Positions 11,259 to 26,200 of a stretch of DNA of 64,000 bases are shown piece by piece; position 1 is the first letter of the stretch, and every line of letters starts with the position of its first letter. Position numbers and translations under genes: made by a program. The notes under the pieces are model-generated. The model saw nothing but the letters and a program-made list of their open reading frames with translations. It did no database searches and had not been told where the DNA came from. The stretch comes from Sipunculus nudus (Eukaryota > Annelida > Sipuncula > Golfingiida > Sipunculidae). The stretch is taken from assembly GCA_026874595.1 (NCBI GenBank), contig CM049312.1, positions 57,415,429-57,479,428 of the forward strand. The letters are read 5' to 3'.

Positions 11259-14200
11259 CTTAGATTTGGTCTGTATTGTACTCATAATTATTCTCACATT
11301 TCTGTGATTATGTGACTCTAAGGTTCTTTTTAGGGATGCCTATTTGTTTTTCATGAAAATTTTTGAGTTTATAATAAAAAATTACCATGTAAAGTATGAA
11401 ACATATACACAGAAATGAATTTTATTGGACCAATATCAAACTTATAAGGTAATTTAGAAAGAGCAGTTAAATATTAGATAAAACAGTGTTTTTTTTTAAA
11501 TCATATATAATAATCTTTACTGATTCACTGAGATTGGTTCATTCCTTATTTGATCCTAGTACCATAAATAAATCGAAAATCATCCAAGCAAGCAGTAAAT
11601 ATCACACTTTAAAATGGGACGTGTAATATTGAGGCTTGAAGCACGGACAGAGTTTAGCACTCTGTAAAATATGTATATTAAAAGTAACCAGTGTATAATA
11701 ATAACTATAGTCCGTTCCAGCACCCCTGTCCACCTGTTTTTTGCGATTATCTCTACATAAGACAAACTTGCAAAATAATATTTGCACCAATGGCATGAAG
11801 AGGCAAAAGCGTAATTTTTGGTACCTTACCTACTCAAAATATAAATATTATTCACTTTACGGCCTGGTTGACATATCTCATATATATCCGTGGTTCATGG
11901 CGTCCCTAATAAGTGGCCATTGTTTATTCTCCCTGGATATGGATATATTGTAATGTGACGTAACAGTGAAGCGCATGCACGCAGAGAATACAAGTCTCGC
12001 TGGAAACAGGGGTCGCAATTTCTTGATTATTGGTCCCATGAATATGGGCGCCTCTTTAGTACGTCTCGTCTATTTTGACGTCATCACTAATCCCTGATAT
12101 GCCCATTTCACAGATTAGTGGCACGATGTCGCTACAGAATAGACTTGTTACTCATAAAGTGCTCTTAAATTGTTTACAGGAAAATGACATAAGGTACGCT
12201 AATATTTCCATAATAGTTAATTACGCTTTTTCCTCTTTCTGCCCTAAGATCAAAAAGTTTGGACGTTCTTTGATTATCAAAAAAATAATCACGAAAAAAC
12301 AGGTGGACAGGGGCACTGGAACGGACTATAACTAGACTTGTTTTGGAGTTCTCATTATTATGGCTGGCACCTGTTTTAATGAAATGTAAGGAAGACAGTG
12401 ACTGACAACCAAGGAAATGGAACAAATAACTACAGTACGTTTTAATATTAAAATATCATGAGTCTAGTCAATAATAATCTAAATAACAACAAAGAGGTGG
12501 ACATTTAATAATGACTCATAAGAACAAATGATAAACAGAAGAAATGTTAAATAATGATAATGAGTTATGTGCACTTTCCAGGTATGCTATCCTGTCTATC
12601 TGACGGAAAGGGGGGGGGGGGCATCAGATTGAATTTTATTATATAAGAGGTCATACGGCAGGTTACCTTTGATTGTGATTTATCAGCTTCACAGCTTGCC
12701 CTCAAACTATTGTGTCAAATAAACAAAACTCCTACATTGTTAGTGGTCGAACTAGGTTTTATTCCTATTATCAGCACAAGTTTAATTTTTAGCACAGCTG
12801 AGCTAAAGCGGTCACCCTTTGTCTAGTGTCCAGCCAGATGGTCCAGATGTCTGACCGACCATCCATTAACAGGGCACAAATAGTAACTGTTAGACTTAGA
12901 AACTTCTAACTGTACATACATGGAGGTCCTAGGCAAATCTCCTTGGAAAACTGAAATATGGTATTGCAACTTATATTTTGTGACCTATGTGCCACAAAAA
13001 TGATTTTTAACACCTAGACTTTCAGACTGAGCAAAAATTGTATCTGTTAGGCCTAGACATGGGGTAATAGTAATAGTAAAAGTAATAGACTATTACAGCT
13101 TTTTCTATGTAATAGTAATAGTCTAAAAAATTTAAGCTGTAATAGTAATAGAAACAGAAGGGAAAGTAATACATATTACTTTCTATTACTTCCTATGACC
13201 TTCTTGGTCATGAAGCATATCAGTAAATGATACTAAACAGACTCTATCCATGCAGTCCAGTGACTACCCAGGATGTGCCTTTTGTTAAGGCAAGCAGGGG
13301 CCAGCTGTTGTACAGGTGCATGTTGACCACTGGTGTGTTATTACATAGGAGTACTGGAAAGAGTAGGTCTCAGCCTCCAGAACTAGATCCTATGGAGATC
13401 GCGCATTTGCAGTCGCTGTACCAAAGTTATGGAATCAGTTGCCTATGGTCCTAAAAATGTGTGACTCGTATGACACTTTCAAGAAGAAACTAAAGACATC
13501 TTTTTAGCTTTGCATATAATTAGACAATTTCTCTAGTCAGTTTCACTACTTACAGACTTTTACTCATCTTAGTCAATTCTCATACTTTTTTTTTTTTTTT
13601 TTTTTAGTACTTTAATTTTTATTTATCTCTTATTTTAAATTTTAACTCAAATTATGCATGTTATTGTAAGGCGCCCCTGAGCAACACTGAGTGTTGGAAG
13701 GTGGCGCGGTATTAAGTGAATAAATTATTATTATTATATTATTATTATTATTAAATAAGCTGCCTAGCACCATCTCACTTGTGATTACTTAAACATGGAT
13801 AAACAGGCATGGTTGCTGTTAAAGAGTTATATTTTTTGTATTTAATAAATCAGTTTAAAATTTCAATCTTTAGATTTGAAAAAGGAAGTGTCTGGGCAGC
13901 CAGCTGCACAGATTCAGATAATTTACATCCAACATTGTCAGCTGCCTAGACTTTGACATTCTAGAAATTGTGCAGCCTACAATGCTATAAACTCATAAAA
14001 GTACTACAATCACTTGAATAAACTCATATTACTAGCACATGTATTTACTTGTACACATTTCCTTTTAAAATTATTCTTTTATTCCTTTATACTTGTCTGT
14101 TGTTTTACCATACTAATTTTGCAGATGTCCTTTCAGCATCTTTAATTATTTAACTGATATTTTGGAAATTTAATGAACAATTTTTCACAATATTATTATG

Positions 14201-17200
14201 CTGGTTTTGATGCAGGAAATTAGGATATTGACACTGTAATATACAGACTCTTTATGGTAACTTTTATTATAATAAGTATGTACAGTACTAAGACAAAGGT
14301 TCACATTGTTCTCAAGTTATTACAGACACACTAAGAACATTTCTCACATCTGAAGAATTGTAAATGATAAAAGAGAGTAGAGAAAGAACTAAAAGAACCA
14401 GCCTTGGACTAGAAAAAGCAGGGAAACTTGCTTTCTGCTACAGGTCTATGAATAACAAAATGTATGAACATTAGCTTTAGAAATGATTGTTATGTGGTTC
14501 TGCATGAAGATATGCCAGTGTAAACATTCAATATGTGTGGTTCTGCATGTAGTCAGCTGCATTTTAATACTGCCACAGGATGTTAGATAAACTTTTTTTG
14601 TGGTTTTATTTGTGTTCATATTGTTATAATGACTCCTGATGTTTAAGTTTGAAGGAACACTTTCCAGTGTTCAAAGTTGATTTAAATAAAAAAAAGTCAA
14701 TATATAAATAAAAAAAATAAAAAATCATGATTTTTAAAATAAAAGTTTCAAGATTTTTTACCAGCCCTGACCCTAGCTTTGTGGTATATATCCTCATGTG
14801 GATATGGCGCCATATTTTATTCCATTGCACTGGATATCTTGTGTGTGGACAAAGAGGTGGTAAACTTTACAATATTATGCATGGCCTGTTTTCCTAAGGC
14901 ATGGCCTTTTTCACTGCAATACTCTCTTTAATCATTTCCCATTCTTCAGATGTTAGACATGTTCTTAGTGTACAAGCCCTGGCGACATCCTGGGAGCTAG
15001 GGTTAGGAAAATCTCCTAGGAAACCTGAAATTAAGGACACAAATGAGCAGTTGGCCATAGACCTTTGCATCTAGGGAGTTCTTTGAAAAATCTTCATGGA
15101 AACCCTGATTAAGGTTGCTGTATCCTATTTTTTATGGCCTATGGACAAAACGTCTGATTTTGAGCATGCTGGAAGTCATTTTATCCATTTTTCAAGGTTC
15201 CTTAAAAAATATTTATCACCAGATCATAACATTAATATTTAATACATCAAATTCAGCTGAGTGTCATGGCCCAGTGGGCCACTTGTTTGACAAGCAATCA
15301 TTCCTGAATTTTTTTATCACTTTATTCTACAATTTCCTAAATATTTTATTTTATTAAGTTGCAAAATGATGCACAAACAGTCAGATATTTGATGAAGAGA
15401 TTAATACATATTTGTCAGTTATAAATGGTAAGTCATTGCTCTGATAAGAAGAACAGCCTGAGAAATATCCCGTCCATTGAATAATCAAGTTATAAGATTT
15501 AGTAACTGTCATTATTGTTCATGCAGTTCCAGTCAATCTGCATAATTTTGTGCTTGAGACAATACAGTTTATATTGTATATTGCTGACAGATTTTTTAGG
15601 GGATAATGATACATACAAAATGCATATATATAAAGCTGTGTCTTCTAATTACAGATCAAGTGATAATCATAAATCATGTGGTCCTTCCTGGTAAAATTTT
15701 TATATAAAAATGGGCTGGAATGTGATCCATGACAGATAAAATGTATCCTGTACAATTTTTAGCTCAGCTGACTTTCAGTCATGCTGTGCTATAGCGATGG
15801 GTCTTTGTCCGTCATCCTTCCGTCTGTTCACCAGGCCGTTAGCAGAGCACAAATCATAACCTTAAGATCTAGGATCACAAACCCTATGCAGTCTTAGAGG
15901 TTCTAAAAAGATCTTCTTGCAAACCTGAAATTAGGTCACTGCGACCTATATTTGTATTTAGTTTTTTATATAAGGTAAAATTCAGTATTTTTATTTGGAT
16001 TTTACCTTTAAGGGTTTTAAAAAGTGTCATTAGAGAGAGGGGGATGGGACTGGGAGGATGATTTTCACTTCATTTGAAGAAAGTCAGTTGATCTTGATTT
16101 GACTTTTAAGATCACTCTTGACTTGTAGTGAGATTTAAACGTACCCATCAAAGATGTCTTAATTTGTTTAACTCCACTAGAAAACCATGTATCTGATATA
16201 TTTGTCATGATTTTGCAAATTGTATGCTGAAAACAGAACTGGGTGTAGGACAGGAATAGCAGCATTGACCATAAACTTTGCCATTTGAACAGCTATTTCG
16301 TCATTTTAAACTGGGTAAGTATGTGCTTGGGGAAAACAACAACATGCCATGTAGGACAAAACAGGCATTTTTGACCACATGTTATTCGGCCATTTTACAA
16401 CTTTCATATCATTAGGACAGGTAGATACAATTTCCCCATGGAACTTTCTGTTGTGAGTTCAGGAATCTAGATTATATTAGTATCACGAGTGCAAAGCCCT
16501 CTATGGAGTCTCTTTAAGATACATATATGAATTATGTTATTTAGGTAAATTTGCTATTATATTCATTTACCATATCACTTCCGTATGTGTTATTTAAATC
16601 AGTCAAGGAAATATAGTTAGTATCTTTACTATAGTATAATGTCACACAGTGCACCTGCCCTAGAAACACACATAAACTGGGACTGCTGTATATGTACTTG
16701 TGCTGTATAGCAGGATGTAGAACAGAGTTTGTTGACTTATCTGAGGACTGACGTGATCAGCCAGATGCTGGTCTAGTCAAACGCCAGGATGATGAAGCTG
16801 AGGTGTTTTGAAACCGACCCTGTGTCCTGCTGCTCCCATATTCTACCAGCATCCACTAAATGACATCCCATTGATACCAACAGTACACAATTTTCAGTGC
16901 CTTTACAGTGTTATATTATCAAGTCACAATAGATGTCAGTTAATGTGCCTTTCATATAGGCAGTTGTCAGTGGATTGCCATAAACTTATGTTGTTACTAA
17001 CAAATTTTATGATAATTGCTAATGAAAGACATGAGAAATGATAAGGACACTTTTTCCCTGACTTTAGCTTTAATTGTAGAATTTGCACTTTGTATTAAGA
17101 AAAAAAATTTTTTTTTTTCATATATATGAGAATGTTAATGACATAACTCATTACTATTATTCTACTGCTAAAAATGCTACACCCCAATTTGTTTGTACCC

Positions 17201-20200
17201 AGTTAAATAGGTTAAAATATTTATATTTAAATTGTTTCTCATTATTTTACAATATTGTAAGCTCAGCTGACTATAAGTCTTCTGAGCTATAGTCGTGGTC
17301 CATTGTCCGGCGTCCGTCCGTCCGTCCGTAGATGTGGCACCTTTTGAAACCGTAAGACCTAGGAATCCAAAATTCAGCATAATGTTAGACGTCCCCAAGA
17401 TCTCCTACCAAGCCGAAAACTGGGTCTTTGCGACTTCGTTCCTTTGAGAAATTAAAGAAAAATCTCAATTTTTTATTTAAAATCCTATTTTCACACTTCA
17501 GGACTGCCTAATATCAAAACCACTCATCCGTTTTTCCTCATATTTACCATAAATATTCCTCTATATAGTTCCTATGTACATGCCAGAAATTAAGTCTGTA
17601 AAGTATAAATCTTTTAAGTTATATGCCCAAACATAATGGAGTTTGTAAAAAATTAGGAAAAATAATAACTCACTTAAAATGAAAAATTTTGAAACTAGAG
17701 TCTATTTTCTCAAGTATATAACTATGTTTAATTAAGATTCAATTGTTTACCCAAAATTAGATCTGAATTTTGTAAATTTTTTAAGTTATTAGCATAAAAA
17801 AAAATCAGTACCTTAAATTTTGCCCAACTTTGACCATGGCACGTTTTTTTCCTGTAAGAACCATTGATTTAATTTTCACAGCATATAAACATAAATATTT
17901 AGTTTGTCTTAATCTGAAATTTGAAAATAAAAGCTTGAAAATTAAGCTAGTTATTGATTTTTTTTTCTGTAGTCACTTGCTTTGATTACAGATGCAGGGT
18001 CCCACTCCAGGTCACTGGAAGTCAGCTATGCCAGGGTTTCTGATTTGTTACCGTCACTGGGGGAGATCCCCTGCTGTGACAGGTGTACAGTTATTCTCAT
18101 ATCACCACCCCAATCATCTCCCACCCCCCCCCCCCCCCCCCCCCCCCCCCCGCAAACCCAACCCACCAAGTGTTATGCAGTAATTGCTATTGTTGTCACT
18201 GTATCTCCTTTATTGTAATGCTGTTTCCACTCCGATATGCAAAAACTTTCCTTGAAAAAATAATTCAAGGTGTAATCCAGAAGATGCAATGTTGTGTAAT
18301 GTAGCATTTTTAAAGAAATCAATTTTCTTTTACATGATTTTAACAAATATAAATGAACCCATCAGTATGCTTAAATTATTATAAAATATGAAGCACATTA
18401 TGGATAAATAAAGACACAATTAAAAATTTTGAAATCTAAATCAAGTATTATTTTTAGATATTTATTGTTTTGCAGATTTAAAAGATAAATTTTTGTGGTA
18501 AAAAATAAATAAACATTTGTATGCATGATGTGGTGTTATCTGACAAGATTGAGATTTATGATAATGCAATTGAGAATTATGAATCAACTTTTATATTCAG
18601 ATATATATGTTAAATTGGAAATGTATAGAAATATAAACTTAAATTAGAAAATAATTGATGTGATAAAAAAATGAGGATTTAATACAAAGATTTGTTCATT
18701 ATTTTCCTGCCTCAGCAGAATTTGAGATCAGGCTTTGTTTGCCCTGTTTTATGTTGTTAATTAGCTATATTTCAGCTGTATACATTTCATAAAAAAATAC
18801 ATATATAATTCAAAATATATATTATGCAAAAAAATAGATTCAATTGAACAAATGTGTAAACTACTGAAATGTCAACAGTTAATCGAAAAACCAACTAATG
18901 ATCATGGTAATAGTACAGATCATTTGTTCACAAACTGCTCACATGCTTTAGTTTCAACATTAGGAAACACATGGTCAGGTCACAAAATGTTTTTGCAACA
19001 ATTTCTTGCTCATCAATACAAACCAATCATATAAACCAACCATGGCCTTTATTACCTCTTCCTCTTACACTTTATCTCCATTTGATATTATTTTAGATTT
19101 TTACCTTCAAGGTTAACGTCAGCTGAGCACAGTGACCAATAGGTCCCTTGTTTTTAATTTGTAGTGTTTAAATAGTGTTTTTATGTTATGGTAACAGAAA
19201 AAATAAAAAATTAATAACAACTTGCACAGCAGCTTTATTTGATTAAACAGTAACTTATTCTGTTTACCAGTACCTTTATATTATAGGTAAATAAACTGCA
19301 TTATCATGAGACAACAAACGGGTCCAGAACATTAAAATAACCATGTGAAATAATCCTAATATGGTTACATCAGTTTTGTTTGTTTGAACATTGGCCAGAT
19401 AGTAAATGTGTGTTTGGATACTTTAATAATGCGACAGGCCACCCATCCTCATCATTTGTATGGTTATCATGGAGATCCAGGCCAGCCAGACTGTGATAAT
19501 AATGAAGCATTGTTTATCCAGGTTTTACAGGCTGTGGCATTTGTGTGGTTGGAGCAGAACTGTTGTTTACAGACACCAACCCTGCACAGCAGCATAGTCG
19601 TATCAAATCAAAGTTTTCTTTATTTATACATACCCACGTATTCATAGTTTTTGATTCTACTTCCTATTATGTTTAGATGAACATTTAATATTTTTGTCCC
19701 ATTGACTGTTAGCACTGAGCATGCCGAATATATAAACTCTAAATTTGGTACTTTTTTTCAAGCTGACTGATAACAAGCTAAGTGTTTAAGTTCTGGACTT
19801 TCTGTATTTTTTGTCAACGTAACTGTTTACACACCGTGTATAAGTACTGTATTTTGATACTTTTGCCCAGGTGAATTAGCAGGTCCAGTTTATAATATCT
19901 GAACTTTTGATAGAGTTGGGTTTTTTTACAGTCAAAACCTATTTTTTGAATAACACTAAAAAAAGCTAAATGACTGTTATAGACTTTTATTAACATAAAA
20001 TAAAAAAATATAAATAAATGCAGTTCATACTTGTTTATTTAAAGCTCCACAATAATACAGTAGAAGCATAGTACATGTATATCCTATCATGTGTGATATG
20101 TTAAAAGTTTTACATCTATTGTTAAATCTAAGTGAGATGTATGTAGTCAGTCTGAATTACTGCATAAATTTGGATGTATATACAGTACCTTGTAGCCCCT

Positions 20201-23200
20201 TTTGTCCAGGTCACTGTTAGCAAGCTCAGTACAAAAGCTGAGCCAGGCATGTATGATTAGATTTTCTGTTAATCTATATAAAAATAAAAATTTAAATCCT
20301 CAAAAAAAAATATTTGCAACCTCTCCCACCAAAAACCAATAAGGATTACGGAAACTGACCATTCATAATTCATGATTTTTATTCCTGACTCGCATTCCAA
20401 TTGTCTTGCATTGACCTAGTGGTCATCAAAAATAAACCTTGTTACCCTTTGTTATTTTCTTACAGTTTAAAATGCTTTATATGCCTTCACTACAATGCTA
20501 ACTTGACCGGTGCATCTCAGTTAGTAATTGCTTTCTCAAGCTCAGTTGTCCAGTTCCTATCGCGTCTATTGTAGATAGCATGCAGTGATGAATAATTTAT
20601 AGTTTTCACCCTAGCTTCTGGTTTCTATGTTATGCTGTATTTTGTTTTGGTGTGATCAAAACATGTTTCTTTTTTAAGGCTGGGAAAATCTTGCGTGTTG
20701 ACACTTCGGTTATGAGATACCCAGCTTACACGATCCACCTGGGATTTACTCAAATTAAACAGAGTGTGTTACATTATTTATAACTAGGACTAACTGCTAT
20801 ATTGCCTGATACAGTATAAGCCTATGTGTGGAAAAGCTATGAACCGTACAGCCTGATCATGGCCCTGAGGTGTTGATTTTTTGGTAGCATTTGTGATACA
20901 GGTATTTAATTTTTTAGAAATACTATATATTAATGTTTAGAGTCGCTTCCTTGGTCATAATCAATCATCCACAGCATATCATCAACCAATGATTGATTAT
21001 TAGTCCCTTTTGAGAAGTGTTTGGACTTGGTTGTAATATCTTGATCAGTCTTCAGTAAAAATTAGCCCTCTAGGTGTATGAAATTTCTGTTCAAATATAG
21101 GCCTGTGCATCCTGTCAGTTGATATAAAAGCTTACATATTGTCTAATATATCTAATAACGCTTAAGCTTAAATGCGTAAATAGTAAATTTTTGGGTGGAT
21201 ATATTACTAAACACAGTTTGTTCTAAAGTTTGTTCCCTTAAATTTTATGAAAGAGTTCCTTCTGTCATTATAATGTCTAATCTTTGTGAAATCCTATGTA
21301 ATCAATCATAGCAAGGTAAAGGTAGTTTTACACCTGATGTGTGCAAACAAATTTTATGTGTGAACAAAGTTTTGCAGTACGAACAAAAAATAAAACCCTT
21401 TATGTCATATTGGTAAATTCACATCTTTTCCAAAGGGTCATATCCAAACAGGGAAAAAAATAGAAAATGTTATATTTTGTTGTTCGTATCGGACAAGAAT
21501 GGCTTCTTTCCACCTTAAACTCAGAACAGCTGAAACATATAAATGACAGCTTTAGGTTACCTACATACTATATTATATTGTATAACATTGAATCAAATAT
21601 GAATGGACTGATATTTCCTTGTTCAGTGTTTGGAACAGGATGTGATTACAAAAAAAACAAATAAATAGGATTATTTTTATTTTGATATGATTTATTTGAT
21701 TTCATCAGATTTTTATTACCTTTTTAAATGGCTTCAATGATGTTCCCCTTTAAATTATCTTTAAAATGGAATCAGCCTTCTTTTTTAACTTATATGTTGA
21801 TATACTGAAAATAAATAATTATATGTTTATAACTAGAGGTTTGCAATCACCCCATGGTCACTTTTATTTTAATATGTGGACCATTTCTGACATGCATGCA
21901 GAACAAAATATATGTCATTCAATGAAACAGTAAAAATTGAGTGAATATGAATAATACAAAGTTTTGTTAATTATCCATGATTGACCTGTTAGCTGTATAT
22001 GCGCAACGAGTACCAATCAATAACATCACCTAGGACTTTCTGCTATAAATTAAATACAACGAATCTTCATAATGTTACCCAAATCAGCATGATTTTAGTT
22101 CAATGTTTTGCATATAAACACAAATGTATCAGCTTTTGCAGATTTAGTTCTTATTTCAATACAAATAAACTAGTCATTAAATCTTGAATAATATTTATAA
22201 GCCTGAGGGATTGTTCTAGCATCTGCTCTGTTGATCAACTGCAATTATTGATAACCATATTGAAATGGGTATCTGGCTACAGTGAGTTGTGAGAATCTGT
22301 CAACTGTGGACAGAGCTATAGCCTGATAGGTACCTAAACTAAGTGGCCCAATAAATTTAATTTACCTGGATGTGAATATATTTTTCAAACTTGAATTTTT
22401 ACATGATTTACGTTTCTGGAAAATGAAATAAAAAAACATGATGATTAAATGATAATATAATCATAATTTTTATTCATTATTTTAAATCATATCATGTAAA
22501 TCAACCTGGGCACCATTCTTTGTATCAGCAAGGTGTGGTATAAGTAAAGTTAGTATTTTACAAGTATTTTTACAAGATTTCTGTGTAGACCTGAACAAAT
22601 ATAAAGTCAGTATATATTGAGATGCAGCTTCAAACATGTACTATTTTGCATCCAATATACTAGTTGTTATTGGTCATTTGGCCATCCTATACAAATTCCG
22701 GAAAAGAAAATTCCTTGATCATAAACCAAAAATGTTGTTTGGGTTTGATGTGATTGATAATTGTGGATGTGGCAGAATTTTAGTTGGAGACACATAAATA
22801 TTCGTTCATGTCAAATTTGTTGTATCTGGTGTGAAACCGCCTTTTGACAAACCATATGATCGTCTACATAAGTCAACTTTAATCAGTCATCATTCACAAC
22901 AGTACTAGATATATATATATATATATATATATAAAAAACATGAAAAGACAGTTCTTATATATCCAGAACCATATGCATAAAGTGAGCCCAGCTGAGCTCC
23001 TGTGTATTTTATATATAGAGGCTATTTACACTAATTTTAACACAGGTTGTGAAAACCCAGTTTGTAAAACACCCTGAGAATCAGCTGGGTCTAGTGCACC
23101 ATGCAAGTCAAAGAAGAATTGTTCAGTTTTCTTACAATGTGTGTATGAGGAAAGATATTGAAGAAAAAAATTCATCAATCATTCTCATTTTTGCCAGATT

Positions 23201-26200
23201 GGTTTTGATGGTTTTATGAAAAGGTCAGATTCATGACTGTGTAATGTTTCATAAAATATGCAGTAAATGTTCAGAGTGATTCCTGATTATCCACATGGTC
23301 CAATTGATGAGTTACTGTGGTTGCCTTTTTATTCATGAAGGTTTTTTTGGTTATTTTGCGATTGTGCAATAATCGCGAATATGAAACCCTTGGGAATAAG
23401 CCCCATTAACTAAGGTGAACAAGGGGGGATGATGCATCTGCACAAACAGATTGGTTATCACACAGGTGGAAACCACCTAATCACCTAACTAATCTGTACA
23501 TGGTATTATAACTTGGCCATACATACAGGCATTACCCGGAACATCATTAACTATGAAAAAGGTACTGGCTTCTGTTGCTTAATGGGATGACAGTGCCCAA
23601 CGGCGGTGTTTCACTCACAAATGAGTGCACCTTTCAAGCAATCCTTGGTGTTATGACCCAGCGTTAGGGATTACACACACCCATGACCCTCAGGAGTGAT
23701 ACACCGAGCCTGAATGACGCCAGAATTATTGTGTGTAATCTAAAACCGTAATGGAATTCTGCAGATGTACATAATACTTAGTTAAGCAAGTATTAAAAAA
23801 TGAGGCTGGTTACCTCCACCCAAAAAATCTGTGATAAAGATCATAATTTAATAGCTGAATCAGAAATGAGTGAGGTATTGCAGGATTTGTTTTAAATTTA
23901 GAATAAATTAAATTACTGCTGAACTTATTTTTTATAAGTTCTAGTGCAATCCCAAAAATGAAACCCTCGCAAAAAGGTTAAAATGATGCAAAATTTCTGC
24001 CTTAATTATTATAAAGCTAACTAAAGTGCTAACCTTTAAAGGGACCCAATCACCTATAAAGCATGTGGAATAAGACACAAAAAATAACTTCTTCCCTTTA
24101 AAATAAATTTGTATCTGCCAAAATATTTCCCTGAAACCGTTTGCTTACTCCTGTAAATGAGTGTTAAAAACAGTGGACCGGGTGTGAACATATGTGTCAG
24201 CATAAACACAGCACGTGCTAACTGAGCCACAACGTGCCAATTAAGAGATTCCTTGACTTACTTGGCCCAAAAAATGCATTACATGTTCCAGCTTGCTTAA
24301 AAACGGCTTGTTGCGGGTCACAATCAGACCCCCGGTCACGCAGCCTTGTCATGGTAAACAGACACACGTGGACTGTGTTTACCAACATGCAGAACAATGA
24401 AAAGCTGTTAAACAGCAGTAATCAAGGTACTGAAGCTGTTTGCTTGGATGGTTTTGCTGGGGAAACTTTTGTATAAAGCAAAACTGAACTGATAGTGTGA
24501 AATAATAGGCATAATATAGCTCCTGATTATGTGCCTTTAAAGGTGCATGGGCCAGCATGGCATAATATGTGAGTTGCTTTGTCATCTTTCCATCTTATAA
24601 GTTGAGACAAAAAAATTATGATGAGCTGATTCTCTTTCTCCAACATGATGACCCATTTTCACTAGAAGAGATTCTCTCTGTGGCAAGTCAGTATGACAGA
24701 TTTTAGACAGGTTCTCTCTCTCTACGTTTTTGTGTCTTTATTTGCACATACAGTAAAATCTCAAAATTACAACCACCAATGGGACCTAAATGGTCACATT
24801 TTCAAGTTGGTCCCCTAATTATAAGCGAGGTCTGATATAAAGGGTAAAAAAAGTTGGGACAGTGAACAAGTGGCCGTTATTGTATCCGCCAAAACAGACT
24901 TATGCGGATACTATGTTTTCAGCTGCACGCCGCCGCCGCCGCGTAGGTTTCCGGAGAACTCCTCCGTAACCGCTGGGCGGAATTTTACGATTATGTTCGG
25001 GTCACATGTGAACTGCTGCGCCCCAATTTTGTTTTGACCTCTGACCTTTCCTCTGCGCTCTGCGTCCGTTTGTGCGTCTGTTTCCACACATAAACCCATA
25101 TATCTTGGGAACAGTTTGACGGATCAGGAAAATTTTTTTGCACAAATGTAGCCCTTGGAGAGTTTTATAACATACAAAAAAAATGGTGGCGCCACCTGCA
25201 ACCATGTTTGCACAGTGTCCATCTGTTCGTCTGCCTTGGGTTAAAATCACTCATATCTCTGCAGTGACTTGACTAATTCACCTGAAATTTGGCATGTGTA
25301 TACATCCTGGATGGCTTTTCTGATTTTGTGACAGGTGGCGCCACCTACATTCACGTTTACCCTGCAGACATCCAAGCTCATATCTCGGGAACCGTTTGAC
25401 CGATCAGGAAAATTTTTTTGCACAAATGTAGCCCTTGGAGAGCTTTATAACATACACAAAAAATGGTGTCGCCACCTGCAACCATGTTTGCACAGTGTCC
25501 ATCTGTTCGTCTGCCTTGGGTTAAAATCACTCATATCTCTGCAGTGACTTGACTAATTCACCTGAAATTTGGCATGCGTATACATCCTGGATAGCTTTTC
25601 TGATTTTATGACAGGTGGCGCCACCTACATTCACGTTTACGCTGCAGACATCCAAGCTCATATCTCGGGAACCGTTTGACCGATCAGGAAAATTTTTTTG
25701 CACAAATGTAGCCCTCGGAGAGCTTTATAACATACACAAAAATGGTGGCGCCACCTGCAACCATGTTTGCACAGTGTCCATCTGTTTGTCTGCCTTGGGT
25801 TAAAATCACTCATATCTCTGCAGTGACTTGACTAATTCACCTGAAATTTGGCATGCGTATACATCCTGGATAGCTTTTCTGATTTTATGACAGGTGGCGC
25901 CACCTACATTCACGTTTACGCTGCAGACATCCAAGCTCATATCTCGGGAACCGTTTGACCGATCAGGAAAATTTTTTTGCACAAATGTAGCCCTTGGAGA
26001 GCTTTATAACATACACAAAAATGGTGGCGCCACCTGCAACCATGTTTGCACAGTGTCCATCTGTTTGTCTGCCTTGGGTTAAAATCACTCATATCTCTGC
26101 AGTGACTTGACTAATTCACCTGAAATTTGGCATGCGTATACATCCTGGATAGCTTTTCTGATTTTATGACAGGTGGCGCCACCTACATTCACGTTTACGC

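Noticed and set aside
17982-18304. Proline-rich short proteins in three frames
   Set aside because: All pass through a poly-C run inside a dispersed repeat, and the neighbouring repeat copy lacks this block.
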